Shown here piece after piece: positions 25,751 to 35,498 of a stretch of DNA of 64,000 nt (positions are counted from its first letter, which is position 1; each line of letters starts with the position of its first letter). Under the pieces are notes generated by a model. It made no database searches. It was given only the letters and a program-made list of their open reading frames with translations, and was not told where the DNA came from. The translations under genes and the position numbers were made by a program. Source of the stretch: G965197555 sp965197555 (GTDB taxonomy: Bacteria; Chloroflexota; Dehalococcoidia; Lucifugimonadales; UBA3495); NCBI GenBank assembly GCA_965197555.1, contig OZ240213.1, positions 1,922,001-1,986,000 on the forward strand, read 5' to 3'.

Positions 25751-27784
25751 TTGGTCAGCGAAGCCGCAGTCTGGGCGATATTCCTTCTTCCTTTGGGCTC
25801 ATTCGCCCTCATTGCGTTGGTCATCCGCCCTTTCCTCAACCGGTTCTCTTTCCTAAGCGGCTTGGTCCTGATTGCGGCCCTGGGTGCTGCGCTAGGTCTG
25901 TCCATCATGACCCTGCGCTCAGTAATTCTAGGGTATTCGCTGGAGTTTGATCCCCACCCCTGGCTTGCTGCTGGAAACGCTTCGATCGACCTCGGGCTTC
26001 TCATCGACCCGTTAACCGCCGTCATGCTTGTCGTGGTATCGGCCATCAGCCTGGTGATACAGGTTTATTCCCTGGGCTACATGCACCGCGACCCGGGTTT
26101 TTGCAGGTATTTCGCTTACATGTCCCTCTTCACCGCGTCCATGTTGGGCTTGGTGCTTTCCAGCAACATCATCCAGCTTTACGTGTTCTGGGAATTGGTC
26201 GGCATCGCTTCATATCTATTGATAGGGTTCTGGCATGAGAGACCTTCCGCGGCCGCTGCGGCCAAGAAGGCCTTCATCATCACCCGTATCGGCGACGTCG
26301 GCTTCCTAATCGCGATCCTCTATCTCTTCTTGCAAGCGCACGAGTTCGCTGCTGCCGGTATGAACGCGTTTCACATCCCCGATATCTGGCAGGCGGCGCA
26401 ACCAGTGGCGGGTGGGGCTGCCATCTTGGGTGGAGCGGCCCTGACTTGGCTGACTCTGGGCATCTTTGCTGGCGCGGCGGGCAAGTCCGGCCAGTTTCCT
26501 CTCCACGTCTGGTTGCCCGACGCCATGGAAGGCCCCACACCGGTGAGCGCGTTGATCCATGCCGCTACCATGGTCGCAGCGGGGGTGTTCCTGGTGGCCC
26601 GGTTTTATCCGGTGTTCCAGCAGTCCAGCGACGCCATGGCAGTGGTGGCCCTGATTGGTGCCTTTACCGCGCTGATGGCCGCCACCATAGGCCTCGTCAT
26701 GAACGATATCAAACGGGTAATGGCTTACTCGACCATCAGCCAACTGGGGTACATGATGGCCGCCTTAGGGGTGGGAGCTTACGGCGCCGCTATTTTCCAC
26801 TTGGTGACCCACGCCTCCTTCAAGGCGCTCCTGTTCCTGGGAGCGGGTAGTGTGAACCATTCCACCGGGACCTTTGACATGCGTTACATGGGTGGCCTCT
26901 GGCGCCGGATGCCCTTGACCTATATTGCTACCGTCGTTGGGGGTCTCAGCCTGATGGGGATCTTTCCCTTGGCGGGGTTTTGGAGCAAGGATGAAATCCT
27001 GTTTGGCGCTTGGTTGGGTAGCGAGCTGGTCGACGGTTGGGTCAGCAGGTTAGCCTTCGCCATGCTGCTGGCGGCTGTCGTGCTCACTGCGTTCTACACT
27101 TTCAGAATGTTGCATATGACTTTCCACAGCGAATATCGGGGGGGAGTAGAGGCCGAGATGCAGGACCTCCAGGTTCCGGCGGGAGCTGCTCAACACAATG
27201 GTGGTCACCTCGGCGAATCTCCCCTGGTGATGGTGATCCCGATGCTGTTGCTGGCTGTGGCAGCCATCGGCTCAGGCTATTTTATTAACCCCCAGGGAGA
27301 CGTGGGGGTCATCCCCAAACACTGGATCACCCATTTCTTTGTGTCAGGATTTGAAAGTGCTATTCCCGCGTTGTTGGAAGTTGTAAAGGTCCACGACTTC
27401 AGCCGCTGGATGGCAGCGGTCTCCACCGCCGCGGCCGTTGTCGGCATAGCTATCGCCGCTTATTTGTACGCCCGGCGGAGCCAAGCAAGGAGTGCCGAAC
27501 CGCTGAATTCTCTTGGGCCGGTCCACACTCTGCTGTCTGAGAAATATTACGTGGACGCCCTATACGAAGACGCCGTGGTTCGCCGCTGGTTCTACAGACG
27601 ATTTGCTGGGACTGTCGATTGGCTGGATCGAAACCTGGTGGACGGCCTAGTGGACACGGTGGGCTGGATCTTCCGGAACATAGGCTCGTTGATCGGGCGG
27701 CTGCAGAGCGGACATGTCCAAGCCTACGGAATGGCGATTGCCTTGGGCAGTCTACTGATCCTGATGGGGTTCTTGCTATCGTGA
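25751..27784 (+). CDS. nuoL: Complex I subunit L (antiporter-like)
   Basis: This 677-residue protein pumps protons in the distal membrane arm. Key segments are FWELVGIASYLLIGFW (Glu of the first half-channel), GKSGQFPLHVWLPDAMEGPT (lysine) and the later FKALLFLGAGSVNH and GFWSKDEILF. The C-terminal lateral helix and final membrane helix are present, distinguishing it from NuoM and NuoN. The TTG start follows the previous stop with no gap. Confidence 0.95.
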   Translation: MVSEAAVWAIFLLPLGSFALIALVIRPFLNRFSFLSGLVLIAALGAALGLSIMTLRSVILGYSLEFDPHPWLAAGNASIDLGLLIDPLTAVMLVVVSAISLVIQVYSLGYMHRDPGFCRYFAYMSLFTASMLGLVLSSNIIQLYVFWELVGIASYLLIGFWHERPSAAAAAKKAFIITRIGDVGFLIAILYLFLQAHEFAAAGMNAFHIPDIWQAAQPVAGGAAILGGAALTWLTLGIFAGAAGKSGQFPLHVWLPDAMEGPTPVSALIHAATMVAAGVFLVARFYPVFQQSSDAMAVVALIGAFTALMAATIGLVMNDIKRVMAYSTISQLGYMMAALGVGAYGAAIFHLVTHASFKALLFLGAGSVNHSTGTFDMRYMGGLWRRMPLTYIATVVGGLSLMGIFPLAGFWSKDEILFGAWLGSELVDGWVSRLAFAMLLAAVVLTAFYTFRMLHMTFHSEYRGGVEAEMQDLQVPAGAAQHNGGHLGESPLVMVIPMLLLAVAAIGSGYFINPQGDVGVIPKHWITHFFVSGFESAIPALLEVVKVHDFSRWMAAVSTAAAVVGIAIAAYLYARRSQARSAEPLNSLGPVHTLLSEKYYVDALYEDAVVRRWFYRRFAGTVDWLDRNLVDGLVDTVGWIFRNIGSLIGRLQSGHVQAYGMAIALGSLLILMGFLLS

Positions 27785-27815
27785 TGGCGCGGTCCGCAGC
27801 GGGGGAATTAGAGCA

Positions 27816-29342
27816 GTGGTAACCGGCTTTTCCGGCCTGTTAACAGCGGCCGTGTTTGTTCCCGCCGTGGGAGCGTTGGTCATTCTGTTGTTGTTGCGGG
27901 GTGACCGGAACATCCGCCGGTTTGCTGTGCTGGTGTCCCTGGCCGATCTGGTCCTGTCCATGGTGGTCTTTGGCCTTTTCGAGCGGGGAGACGGAGCGGC
28001 AACCCATCAGTTCGTGGATCGGATCACCTGGTTTGGGGTGGAAACCTTCAGGGCCAGCTATTTCCTGGGGGTTGACGGGCTGAACGCCCCGATGGTTGCT
28101 CTCACCGGGCTTCTCGGCTTTTGTGCAGTGTTGTCCTCCTGGCACATCGAGCTGCGGGTCAGGGAATACTTTGTCTGGCTCCTGGTGCTCCAGACGGCGG
28201 TCATGGGGGTGTTTGCTTCTCTGGACCTGCTGCTGTTTTTCATGTTCTGGGAGTTGGAACTGGTGCCAATGTACATGCTCATTTCCACATGGGGCACCGG
28301 GCGTAAAGAATACTCGGCGATGAAATTCCTCATATTTACCATCTTGGGCAGCGCATTCATGCTGGTGGGAATCGTCGCTGTTTTTCTCACCCCGGATGTG
28401 GGCACGTTTGACATGGTGGAGCTGGCTACAAAAGGCTCGATGCTCAGTTCGGCCTCGGTGCTGATACCCATGGCGGGCTTGTTCTGGTTGTTCCTCGTGG
28501 CCTTCGCCATAAAGTTGCCCTCTTGGCCTGTACATACCTGGCTGCCCGATGCGCATACAGATGCCCCCACTGCCGCCAGCGTTATGCTGGCTGGAGTGCT
28601 TCTGAAGATGGGTGGTTACGGAATGCTGCGCATCAATGTTGGGATATTCCCGGAACAGACCGGGCAATACGCCTGGGCTCTAATAGCGTTGGGTGTGGTG
28701 AGCGTGCTCTACGGAGCGGTGGTCACCATCCGTCAGACCGATCTCAAGCGTCTCATTGCTTACTCCAGCGTCAGCCACATGGGACTGGTTATGCTGGGGA
28801 TAGGGTCGGTAGGAGTGGTCGCCGGAGAAGTCACATCCACGGGGCTGAACGGGGCGGCAATGCAGTTGTTCACCCATGGGACCATCACAGGTCTGCTATT
28901 CTTGGCCGTGGGCTTGGTCTACGATAAAACCCACACTCGCCATATCCCCGACTTGGGCGGTCTGGCTCACCGCATGCCGGTGATCGCCACGGCGTTTTTG
29001 ATAGCCGGCCTAGCTTCTTTGGGCCTACCGGGGCTGAGCGGGTTCGTATCCGAAGTGCTGGTATTTTTTGGCGCGTTCCAAGCGTATGCCTGGCCCACAG
29101 TGCTGGCCGTCCTGGGAATCGTGTTGGCTGCCGGCTACATTTTATGGATGATGGAACGCTCATTCTTCGGCATCCGTAGGGAGCGCTTTGCTCACCTCAC
29201 CGACGCGTCCTTGATTGAGGCCGTGCCCCTGGTTCTTCTGGTGATCAGTATCGTCGGTATTGGCGTGTACCCATCTTTACTGACTGAGGTCTTTCGCTCG
29301 GGTCTCGAGCCAATGGTGGCTATCCTCAACGGTGGTGGCTAG
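27816..29342 (+). CDS. nuoM: Complex I subunit M (antiporter-like)
   Basis: This 508-residue antiporter-like subunit has the conserved FMFWELELVPMYMLISTWGT (Glu), AIKLPSWPVHTWLPDAHTDA (Lys) and GLFFAV-type helices ending in FTHGTITGLLFLAVG. It starts at GTG 27816 with GAGCA upstream, 31 bases after nuoL, and is followed after six bases by nuoN. Confidence 0.95.
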   Translation: MVTGFSGLLTAAVFVPAVGALVILLLLRGDRNIRRFAVLVSLADLVLSMVVFGLFERGDGAATHQFVDRITWFGVETFRASYFLGVDGLNAPMVALTGLLGFCAVLSSWHIELRVREYFVWLLVLQTAVMGVFASLDLLLFFMFWELELVPMYMLISTWGTGRKEYSAMKFLIFTILGSAFMLVGIVAVFLTPDVGTFDMVELATKGSMLSSASVLIPMAGLFWLFLVAFAIKLPSWPVHTWLPDAHTDAPTAASVMLAGVLLKMGGYGMLRINVGIFPEQTGQYAWALIALGVVSVLYGAVVTIRQTDLKRLIAYSSVSHMGLVMLGIGSVGVVAGEVTSTGLNGAAMQLFTHGTITGLLFLAVGLVYDKTHTRHIPDLGGLAHRMPVIATAFLIAGLASLGLPGLSGFVSEVLVFFGAFQAYAWPTVLAVLGIVLAAGYILWMMERSFFGIRRERFAHLTDASLIEAVPLVLLVISIVGIGVYPSLLTEVFRSGLEPMVAILNGGG

Positions 29343-29348
29343 CAGGTC

Positions 29349-30881
29349 ATGTCTGGCCACGACGTTTACGTCATCTCGCCCTATCTGGCTATGGCCGGGG
29401 TTGGCGTCCTGATCATATTGTTAGACTTGGCGCTGGGGCGCAAGGCTCTTCTTCCGGTCTTCGGGTTCCTCGGGCTTGGCGCTCCCCTGGCGCTGTGCTT
29501 AGTCCAGCTATTTGATCTGGAAAGCTCCGCCAACCTGGTGAGAGGGTCAGATCCCATGGCTGCTGGGCAGGCCAGCGTGTTATTGGGCAGCATTGCTATA
29601 GACCGGTTCGCCTTGTTCTTCAACTTTCTGGTATTGGCTGCTGTGGGCTTGGTGATTCTCTCGTCCACCGACTACGTTCACCAGATGGAAAGGCACCAGG
29701 GAGAGTATTACGGGCTGATCCTCTTTTCGGCCACTGGGATGATGCTGCTGGCTGCAGCTACGGAGTTGATCACCATATACATTTCCCTGGAGCTGACCAC
29801 GCTGCCCCTGGCAGCCCTAGCCGCGTTCCTACTGACTTCCAGGTCCAGCGAAGCCGGGATGAAATTCCTGATCGTCGGTGCTATTAGCTCCGCTATCATG
29901 CTCTATGGAATGGCATTGGTGTTCGGATTTACCGGCAGCACCCAACTATCGGCCATTGCTGCTGGTGTTGCCGCTGCATCCGGTGATCTTCCCTTTGGGA
30001 ATTATGCTCTGCTGGTGGGCGTGGTCCTTATGGTGGCGGGATTCGGATTCAAGTTGTCTTCCGCCCCATTTCAAATGTGGGTCCCGGACGTCTATGAGGG
30101 TGCGCCGACCCCGGTGGTAGCCTTTCTGTCGGTGGCCAGCAAGGCCGCTGCCTTCGCCGTTGTCCTAAGGGTCTTTTATACTGGGTTCTTCGATGTTGGG
30201 CTGGATTGGGCGGCTTTGATGGCGGCCCTAGCGGCCGTGTCGATGGTAATAGGTAATTTGGTCGCTATCAGCCAGAGGAACATCAGGCGGCTGTTCGGCT
30301 ACAGCACCATCGCCCACGCCGGATATATCTTGATCGGCGTTGCGGCGGGGGTGAAAGCGTCGGGGTCGGGATTAGATGTTCCCGAGTTTGTTTCCAACGG
30401 GCCCAACAGCGTGTTGTTTTACCTTGGCGCTTATGCCGCCGCCAACCTAACGGCCTTCTTCGCCATCATCGCAATCAGTAACCGGGTAGGGTCGGACCGG
30501 ATTGACGACTATGCCGGAATAGGCCAGAGGGCCCCCTTCCTGGCTGCCACTCTAGGCCTGGCTTTGATTGCTCTAATCGGTGTACCGCCCACCAGTATTT
30601 TCATTGCCAAGCTTTACATCTTCAGTGCTGCAATCAAGGCCGGCCTGACGTGGCTGGCGGTATTAGGGGTAGTTAATAGCGTGGTCTCTGCCTATTATTA
30701 TGTTCGTATCATCAGGGTGATGTTCTTACAGTCGCCGCCTTCCGAGGAGCCTATACGGCTAGCGCCTGCTTCTTGGGCCGCCCTGACCTTGTCCGGTGCC
30801 GCTATGATCTGGATGGGAGTTGCTCCCGGGTTCATTTTGAGGGCGGCAGAGATAGCGGTGGCAGCCCTGGCCAGTGGGTAG
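29349..30881 (+). CDS. nuoN: Complex I subunit N (antiporter-like)
   Basis: This 510-residue protein is the third antiporter-like subunit. Visible are ITIYISLELTTLPLAALAAF (Glu), FKLSSAPFQMWVPDVYEGAP (Lys) and FGYSTIAHAGYILIG. It is the last gene of the operon. No nuoE, nuoF or nuoG occurs before it or after it in the window, so the complex has the 11 core subunits without the NADH-oxidising module. Confidence 0.95.
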   Translation: MSGHDVYVISPYLAMAGVGVLIILLDLALGRKALLPVFGFLGLGAPLALCLVQLFDLESSANLVRGSDPMAAGQASVLLGSIAIDRFALFFNFLVLAAVGLVILSSTDYVHQMERHQGEYYGLILFSATGMMLLAAATELITIYISLELTTLPLAALAAFLLTSRSSEAGMKFLIVGAISSAIMLYGMALVFGFTGSTQLSAIAAGVAAASGDLPFGNYALLVGVVLMVAGFGFKLSSAPFQMWVPDVYEGAPTPVVAFLSVASKAAAFAVVLRVFYTGFFDVGLDWAALMAALAAVSMVIGNLVAISQRNIRRLFGYSTIAHAGYILIGVAAGVKASGSGLDVPEFVSNGPNSVLFYLGAYAAANLTAFFAIIAISNRVGSDRIDDYAGIGQRAPFLAATLGLALIALIGVPPTSIFIAKLYIFSAAIKAGLTWLAVLGVVNSVVSAYYYVRIIRVMFLQSPPSEEPIRLAPASWAALTLSGAAMIWMGVAPGFILRAAEIAVAALASG

Positions 30882-30961
30882 CCACCAAGGCCCAAAGGAT
30901 TTAATGATCAGTATCCCTTGGCTCCGTGACTCTGCGGTTTCCGTACACGATACGAGTGGCG

Positions 30962-30991
30962 TTGACACTAATTTAAGGCCAGTGCTAGACT
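30962..30991 (+). promoter_or_regulatory. Promoter of nadK
   Basis: A perfect -35 TTGACA (30962-30967) and a -10 TAGACT (30986-30991) with TGC extension are 18 bases apart. The predicted transcript start lies about 67 bases before nadK. Confidence 0.7.
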
Positions 30992-31064
30992 TCGCCTGCT
31001 TCGCGTCCTGTGAATCCAAGATTCGATACTGACCCTTGCAGACTGATAGCTGAAAGCTGCCAAC

Positions 31065-31916
31065 ATGAACGCCGTCGGCATCATATATAACGCTCGCATT
31101 CCGGAAGCTCTTGACCTGGGAACAGCAATTTTTAACCAGGGGTCTTTGCCCAAAGATAGCTGGGTCTCCCCCGCCGAAGACCTAGAGGCATTACGGCAAC
31201 GGTCGGCCGACACCGAGTTAATCGTCACGGTGGGGGGTGACGGCACCATCCTCCGCGCTGCTCGGGTAGCCGCCCCAATGGGGATTCCTATGCTCGGCAT
31301 CAACATGGGCCGGCTGGGTTTTATGACCGAGCTTCAGGTCCACGAGGCGTTGGACAAGCTGCCTCTCTACTTTGAGGGGGATTGCTGGGTCGAAGAACGC
31401 AACATGTTGCAGGCGCGCACTGTCAAGAACCAAACCGGGAGTGGGCCACAGATTGAAGGGCCTTTCCACGCTCTCAACGACGCTGTGGTGGCCCGAGGGG
31501 CCGTCTCACGAGTGATCACGGTGAGGGCTACCATCGATGGGGCGGACCTGACCACCTTCCGCGCCGATGCAGTGATCCTTTCCACCGCCACGGGCAGTAC
31601 GGGGTACAACCTGGCGGTTGGCGGACCTATTCTGGCACCAACTTCCCGGTCCCTGGTGTTGAAGCCGGTTGCCGCTCACGTGGGCCTTTCTGCCGGGCTG
31701 GTCTTGGACGCCGCCACCAAGATCGTGCTCTCGCTCGAGGGATATCAGGAAGCAGTATTGAGCATAGACGGGTACGTGGACTATCCTCTGGCGCCTGGGG
31801 ACCGGGTTGAAGTTGAGCAAAGCCAGATGAAAGCGAAGTTCTTGAGGGCCAATCCTCCCAGCCAGTTCTACGCTACGCTGACTCGCCGGTTGGGGTTCGA
31901 GCGGCGCGGCCAATAG
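31065..31916 (+). CDS. nadK: NAD kinase
   Basis: This 283-residue enzyme phosphorylates NAD+ to NADP+. The GGDGTILRAAR motif carries the catalytic aspartate; GINMGRLGFMTE, STATGSTGYNLAVGGPIL and the C-terminal beta-sandwich are typical. ATG 31065 gives the normal length. It precedes a Nudix hydrolase by 14 bases, so the two probably form a small NAD-related unit. Confidence 0.93.
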   Translation: MNAVGIIYNARIPEALDLGTAIFNQGSLPKDSWVSPAEDLEALRQRSADTELIVTVGGDGTILRAARVAAPMGIPMLGINMGRLGFMTELQVHEALDKLPLYFEGDCWVEERNMLQARTVKNQTGSGPQIEGPFHALNDAVVARGAVSRVITVRATIDGADLTTFRADAVILSTATGSTGYNLAVGGPILAPTSRSLVLKPVAAHVGLSAGLVLDAATKIVLSLEGYQEAVLSIDGYVDYPLAPGDRVEVEQSQMKAKFLRANPPSQFYATLTRRLGFERRGQ

Positions 31917-31930
31917 GTCACAGGACAGTC

Positions 31931-32476
31931 ATGGCAATGATCCAGCCCGAGCCAACAGTTGAAAGTACGCTAGTGTACGAGGGGCGCGTCGTAAACCTGA
32001 GGGTTGATACGGTGCGGGTAGCAAATGACCGTCTGGCAACCCGGGAAATAGTGGAACATTCGGCCGCTGTTTGTATTGTCCCGGTGGACGACCAGGAAAA
32101 CGTTGTAATGGTGCGGCAATACCGGAAGCCCATAGAAGCTGATCTGCTGGAGGTGCCTGCCGGGGGTGTGGAGCCGGGAGAGGTCTCGGAAGAAGCGGTA
32201 CAGCGGGAGCTACAGGAGGAGATTGGCTACACCGCCGGAACGTTGCAGCATCTTACCAGCTTTTGGGTAGCGCCGGGCTGGGCAACCGAGCGAATGCATG
32301 CCTATCTGGCCACCGACCTCCAGCCGGGCAGCCTGGACCCCGACTACGACGAAAACATAGCCGTGGTCCGTGTCCCCCTCGGGGAAATCATGGGGCTGAT
32401 CGAATCGGGCGAGATCCAGGACGGCAAGAGCATTGCTTCTTTGACCCTGGCATTGAGAACGCTTCGCAAGAATTGA
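31931..32476 (+). CDS. Nudix hydrolase, ADP-ribose pyrophosphatase type
   Basis: This 181-residue protein has a complete Nudix box GGVEPGEVSEEAVQRELQEE followed by IG, with the glutamates that bind magnesium. VRQYRKPIEADLLEVPAGGV before the box matches the ADP-ribose pyrophosphatase subgroup, which hydrolyses ADP-ribose to AMP and ribose 5-phosphate. Its position after nadK fits NAD turnover. Substrate choice remains inferred. Confidence 0.85.
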   Translation: MAMIQPEPTVESTLVYEGRVVNLRVDTVRVANDRLATREIVEHSAAVCIVPVDDQENVVMVRQYRKPIEADLLEVPAGGVEPGEVSEEAVQRELQEEIGYTAGTLQHLTSFWVAPGWATERMHAYLATDLQPGSLDPDYDENIAVVRVPLGEIMGLIESGEIQDGKSIASLTLALRTLRKN

Positions 32477-32794
32477 AGAACACTGCTTAGCTGGATAGGG
32501 TCCTTTTGATTCTTGAATATAGCGCGAGAGTCGGTTCGTGGTGTGCCCTTCGGTAAGCTCAGGACAGGCCCGGTAATCCATGAGCGGGCGACCCTTCGAC
32601 AGGCTCAGGGTAAACGAGGGAATGGGCGCTGGGGCAATGGCCCTCTGAGCTGGGCGCCTTGCTGGATGGTAGTTAATGGTTCTGCTATATTATTCACCCT
32701 TAGTGGCCTACCAATTCAATTAACCGTGCCTAAGTGTTAGACCTAAGTGGTTGGAAAGGAACCCTTGATTGCATATGGGAGGGTATAGGCGGCC
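32477..32794. other. Intergenic region with two short repeats and the sdh promoter
   Basis: About 320 bases without a gene. Two direct copies of CCCTTCGRYARGCTCAGG lie at 32546-32565 and 32592-32612; this resembles a short dispersed repeat seen in many bacterial genomes. The sdhA promoter lies toward the right end. Nothing else was recognised. Confidence 0.5.
32683..32691 (+). promoter_or_regulatory. Extended -10 promoter of sdhA
   Basis: TGCTATATT is an extended -10 about 104 bases before sdhA. A convincing -35 at 16-18 bases is absent. Confidence 0.5.
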
Positions 32795-34474
32795 ATGCTA
32801 GAGCATGATGTCCTGGTGGTCGGAGCCGGATTGGCTGGTATGCGTGCGGCCATCGCGGCTCGGGCCAATGGCGCCAATACCGCGATAATCAGCAAGGTGC
32901 ACCCTGTCCGTAGCCATTCCAATGCAGCCCAGGGCGGGATTAACGCGGCCCTCACCGACCGCGGCGATGACTGGGAAGACCATGCCTACGATACCGTTAA
33001 GGGGAGCGACTTTCTGGGCGATCAAGACGCTATTGAGCTAATGTGCAGGTCGGCAGGCCGGGCGCTGATCGATATGGAGCACATGGGCGTCACCTTCAAC
33101 CGGGACGATGCCGGCATGTTGGGGACCCGCGCCTTCGGCGGACAACGCCGCGCTCGGACCTTCTTTGTAGGGGATTTCACCGGTCAGGCTATGCTCCACG
33201 TCATGTTCGAGCAACTGGTCAAATCGGGAGTGCAGCGCTACGAAGAGTGGTTCGTCACCGGCTTGATCCATGAGGATGGACAGGTCTGCGGGGTCACTGC
33301 TTTAGAAATCCGCACCGGGCAGGTATTCGCCATCCGTGCCAAGACCATCATCTTCTGCACCGGTGGCCTGGGCCGAGTGTTCGAGCCCAGCACCAATGCT
33401 TTAATCGTCACCGGCGATGGCATGGCATTGGCCTACAATGCCGGCGCCCGCTTGATGGATATGGAAATGGTCCAATACCATCCAACAACCCTGTCGGGCA
33501 GTGGCGTCCTGATTTCTGAGGCCGCCAGAGGCGAGGGTGCTTACTTGCTGGACAAGAACGGCGACCGCTTCATGGAGAAGTACGCCCCCAATATGATGGA
33601 ATTGGCCTCCCGGGACGTGGTGTCTAGAGCGGAGCAAACCGAGATCAATGCTGGCAATGGGGTCAATGGTTGTGTCTATCTGGACTGCCGACACCTGGGA
33701 GAGACCCTGATAAACGAAAAGCTGAGCCAGATACGCGAGATCGGCATCGACCTGGCCGGTGTGGATATGGTCCGGGAGCCTATCCCCATCCAGCCTGGAA
33801 TGCACTACGTTATGGGCGGCATCAAGACCGATGTTGACGGTTTGACCAATGTGCCTGGCGTTTATGCTGCCGGTGAATGTGCCTGTGTCAGCGTCCACGG
33901 AGGCAACCGCCTGGGAGCAAATTCGCTATTGGACACCGTTGTGTTCGGGGAGCGGGCGGGCAATCATGCTGCCCTGGAGTCTCGTGGTATGGATTACGTC
34001 GAGTTCAACGTTGATGATGTGGTCAATCAAGAAGAGCGTCGGATACAGGAAATCTTGGACCGGCCCAAAAATGGCGACCGGGTTGCCACGATTCGGTTGG
34101 CCATGGGGCAGTCCATGAATAACAATATTGCGGTGTTCCGAAGTCAGGCCGGAATGGAAGAGACGGTACAAGACCTCAAGAATCTCAGCGAGCGCTACGA
34201 CAAAGTGCCGGTGGACGACAAGGGGCGTGTCTTCAACACCGATTTGGTATTCGCGTTGGAGCTGGGATTCATGCTCGACTGCGCCGAGACTATCGCGGTC
34301 AGCGCGCTGGACCGAAAGGACAGCCGCGGTGCCCAGTCCAGGACCGATTACCCCGAGCGGGACGATGAGAGCTGGATGAAGCACGTGGTAGCGACCAAAG
34401 GAAAGATAGGGCCGGAAGTGTCCTACCTTCCGGTTACCATAACCCATTGGGAACCCGAAGAAAGGAAATACTAG
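32795..34474 (+). CDS. sdhA: Succinate dehydrogenase flavoprotein subunit
   Basis: This 559-residue flavoprotein oxidises succinate to fumarate. Motifs are the dinucleotide-binding VVGAGLAGMRAA, the flavinylation loop RSHSNAAQGGINAAL (FAD-linked histidine), the active-site HPTTLSGSGVLISEAARGEG and SRAEQTEI, and GLYAAGE-type VYAAGECACVSVHGGNRLG. GGAGG and AGGCGG precede ATG 32795. It starts the sdhA-sdhB-sdhE operon. The product could also act as a fumarate reductase; the presence of isocitrate and malate dehydrogenases nearby favours oxidation. Confidence 0.93.
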   Translation: MLEHDVLVVGAGLAGMRAAIAARANGANTAIISKVHPVRSHSNAAQGGINAALTDRGDDWEDHAYDTVKGSDFLGDQDAIELMCRSAGRALIDMEHMGVTFNRDDAGMLGTRAFGGQRRARTFFVGDFTGQAMLHVMFEQLVKSGVQRYEEWFVTGLIHEDGQVCGVTALEIRTGQVFAIRAKTIIFCTGGLGRVFEPSTNALIVTGDGMALAYNAGARLMDMEMVQYHPTTLSGSGVLISEAARGEGAYLLDKNGDRFMEKYAPNMMELASRDVVSRAEQTEINAGNGVNGCVYLDCRHLGETLINEKLSQIREIGIDLAGVDMVREPIPIQPGMHYVMGGIKTDVDGLTNVPGVYAAGECACVSVHGGNRLGANSLLDTVVFGERAGNHAALESRGMDYVEFNVDDVVNQEERRIQEILDRPKNGDRVATIRLAMGQSMNNNIAVFRSQAGMEETVQDLKNLSERYDKVPVDDKGRVFNTDLVFALELGFMLDCAETIAVSALDRKDSRGAQSRTDYPERDDESWMKHVVATKGKIGPEVSYLPVTITHWEPEERKY

Positions 34475-34477
34475 TCC

Positions 34478-35449
34478 ATGGACCTGAACATTAGAGTACG
34501 CCGGTTCGACCCTGCGGCGGATCGGCCAGAACCTTACTGGCAGGACTTCTCAGTTTCAGTCGAAGACAACGCCACTGTGCTCGACGCATTGATCAAGGTC
34601 CGAGATGATGTTGACGGCAGTCTGGGACTGCGTTGCTCTTGCAGAAGCGCCATCTGCGGCTCATGCGCCATGCGGATTAACGGCCACGCAGGCTTGGCCT
34701 GCAAGACCCAGGCCAAGGCAGCCATGAGCGAGGATGGCACCATCGTCGTAGAGCCCGCCGGAGTCATGCCGGTCATCAAAGATCTTGTCGTAGACTTCCA
34801 GCTTTTCTGGGACAAGATCATGGCGGTCGAGCCCTACCTGCAACCCACAGGTCCCGAACCGGAAACCGAGTACGTTGTTTCCAACGAGTCGATGCTGCAC
34901 CTTTCCGGGGTGACCGCCTGCATCATGTGCGGAGCCTGCGTATCCGATTGCACTGTATTGGAAGTGGACCCTACCTTCTTGGGACCGGCGGCCCTGGCCA
35001 AAGCCTATCGCTTCACCGCGGATCCCAGGGATGGCGATGCCGATGGGGTGTCAACCGACCGCCTGAAGATGCTCAACGAACCTACGGGGATTTGGGACTG
35101 CACCCGGTGCTTCGAATGCGTACAGGCGTGCCCCAAGGGGGTCGCTCCTATGGACCGGATCATGGCGCTTAGAGACCAGGCGATGTCCGCCGGAGTCAAG
35201 GACACCAACGGTTCGCGCCATGCCGAGGCCTTTAGTGAGTCAGTGGAGCACAGCGGCAGGTTGGATGAACTAAAACTTGTCCCCAAGACCATTGGCATGA
35301 CCAACATCCCCGCGTTGATGGCTATGCTGCCCGTAGGTTGGAGAGCGTTAACTCACCATAAATTGCCCCCGATCATCCACAAACCAATCGAACACGCCGG
35401 AAATGTACGGCGTATATTCAGACATTTCGAGGAACCGGGACCCGAATAA
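34478..35449 (+). CDS. sdhB: Succinate dehydrogenase iron-sulfur subunit
   Basis: This 323-residue protein holds three clusters. The N-terminal 2Fe-2S domain uses C53, C55/C60, C63 and C75 (CSCRSAICGSC ... AC); the C-terminal ferredoxin domain has CIMCGACVSDC and CTRCFECVQACPKGV. It is about 80 residues longer than usual because of a C-terminal extension after the last cluster, a feature of enzymes that dock to SdhE-type subunits. It begins three bases after sdhA. Confidence 0.92.
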   Translation: MDLNIRVRRFDPAADRPEPYWQDFSVSVEDNATVLDALIKVRDDVDGSLGLRCSCRSAICGSCAMRINGHAGLACKTQAKAAMSEDGTIVVEPAGVMPVIKDLVVDFQLFWDKIMAVEPYLQPTGPEPETEYVVSNESMLHLSGVTACIMCGACVSDCTVLEVDPTFLGPAALAKAYRFTADPRDGDADGVSTDRLKMLNEPTGIWDCTRCFECVQACPKGVAPMDRIMALRDQAMSAGVKDTNGSRHAEAFSESVEHSGRLDELKLVPKTIGMTNIPALMAMLPVGWRALTHHKLPPIIHKPIEHAGNVRRIFRHFEEPGPE

Positions 35450-35498
35450 TTTTGGCCCTGTTTAATTCACCAGTAAAGTTGACACCCGGAGGCCAACG

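Noticed and set aside
31040..31062. CTGATAGCTGAAAGCTG-like repeat also near 39455-39475
   Set aside because: The two stretches share only short, low-complexity segments and do not form a definable repeat.
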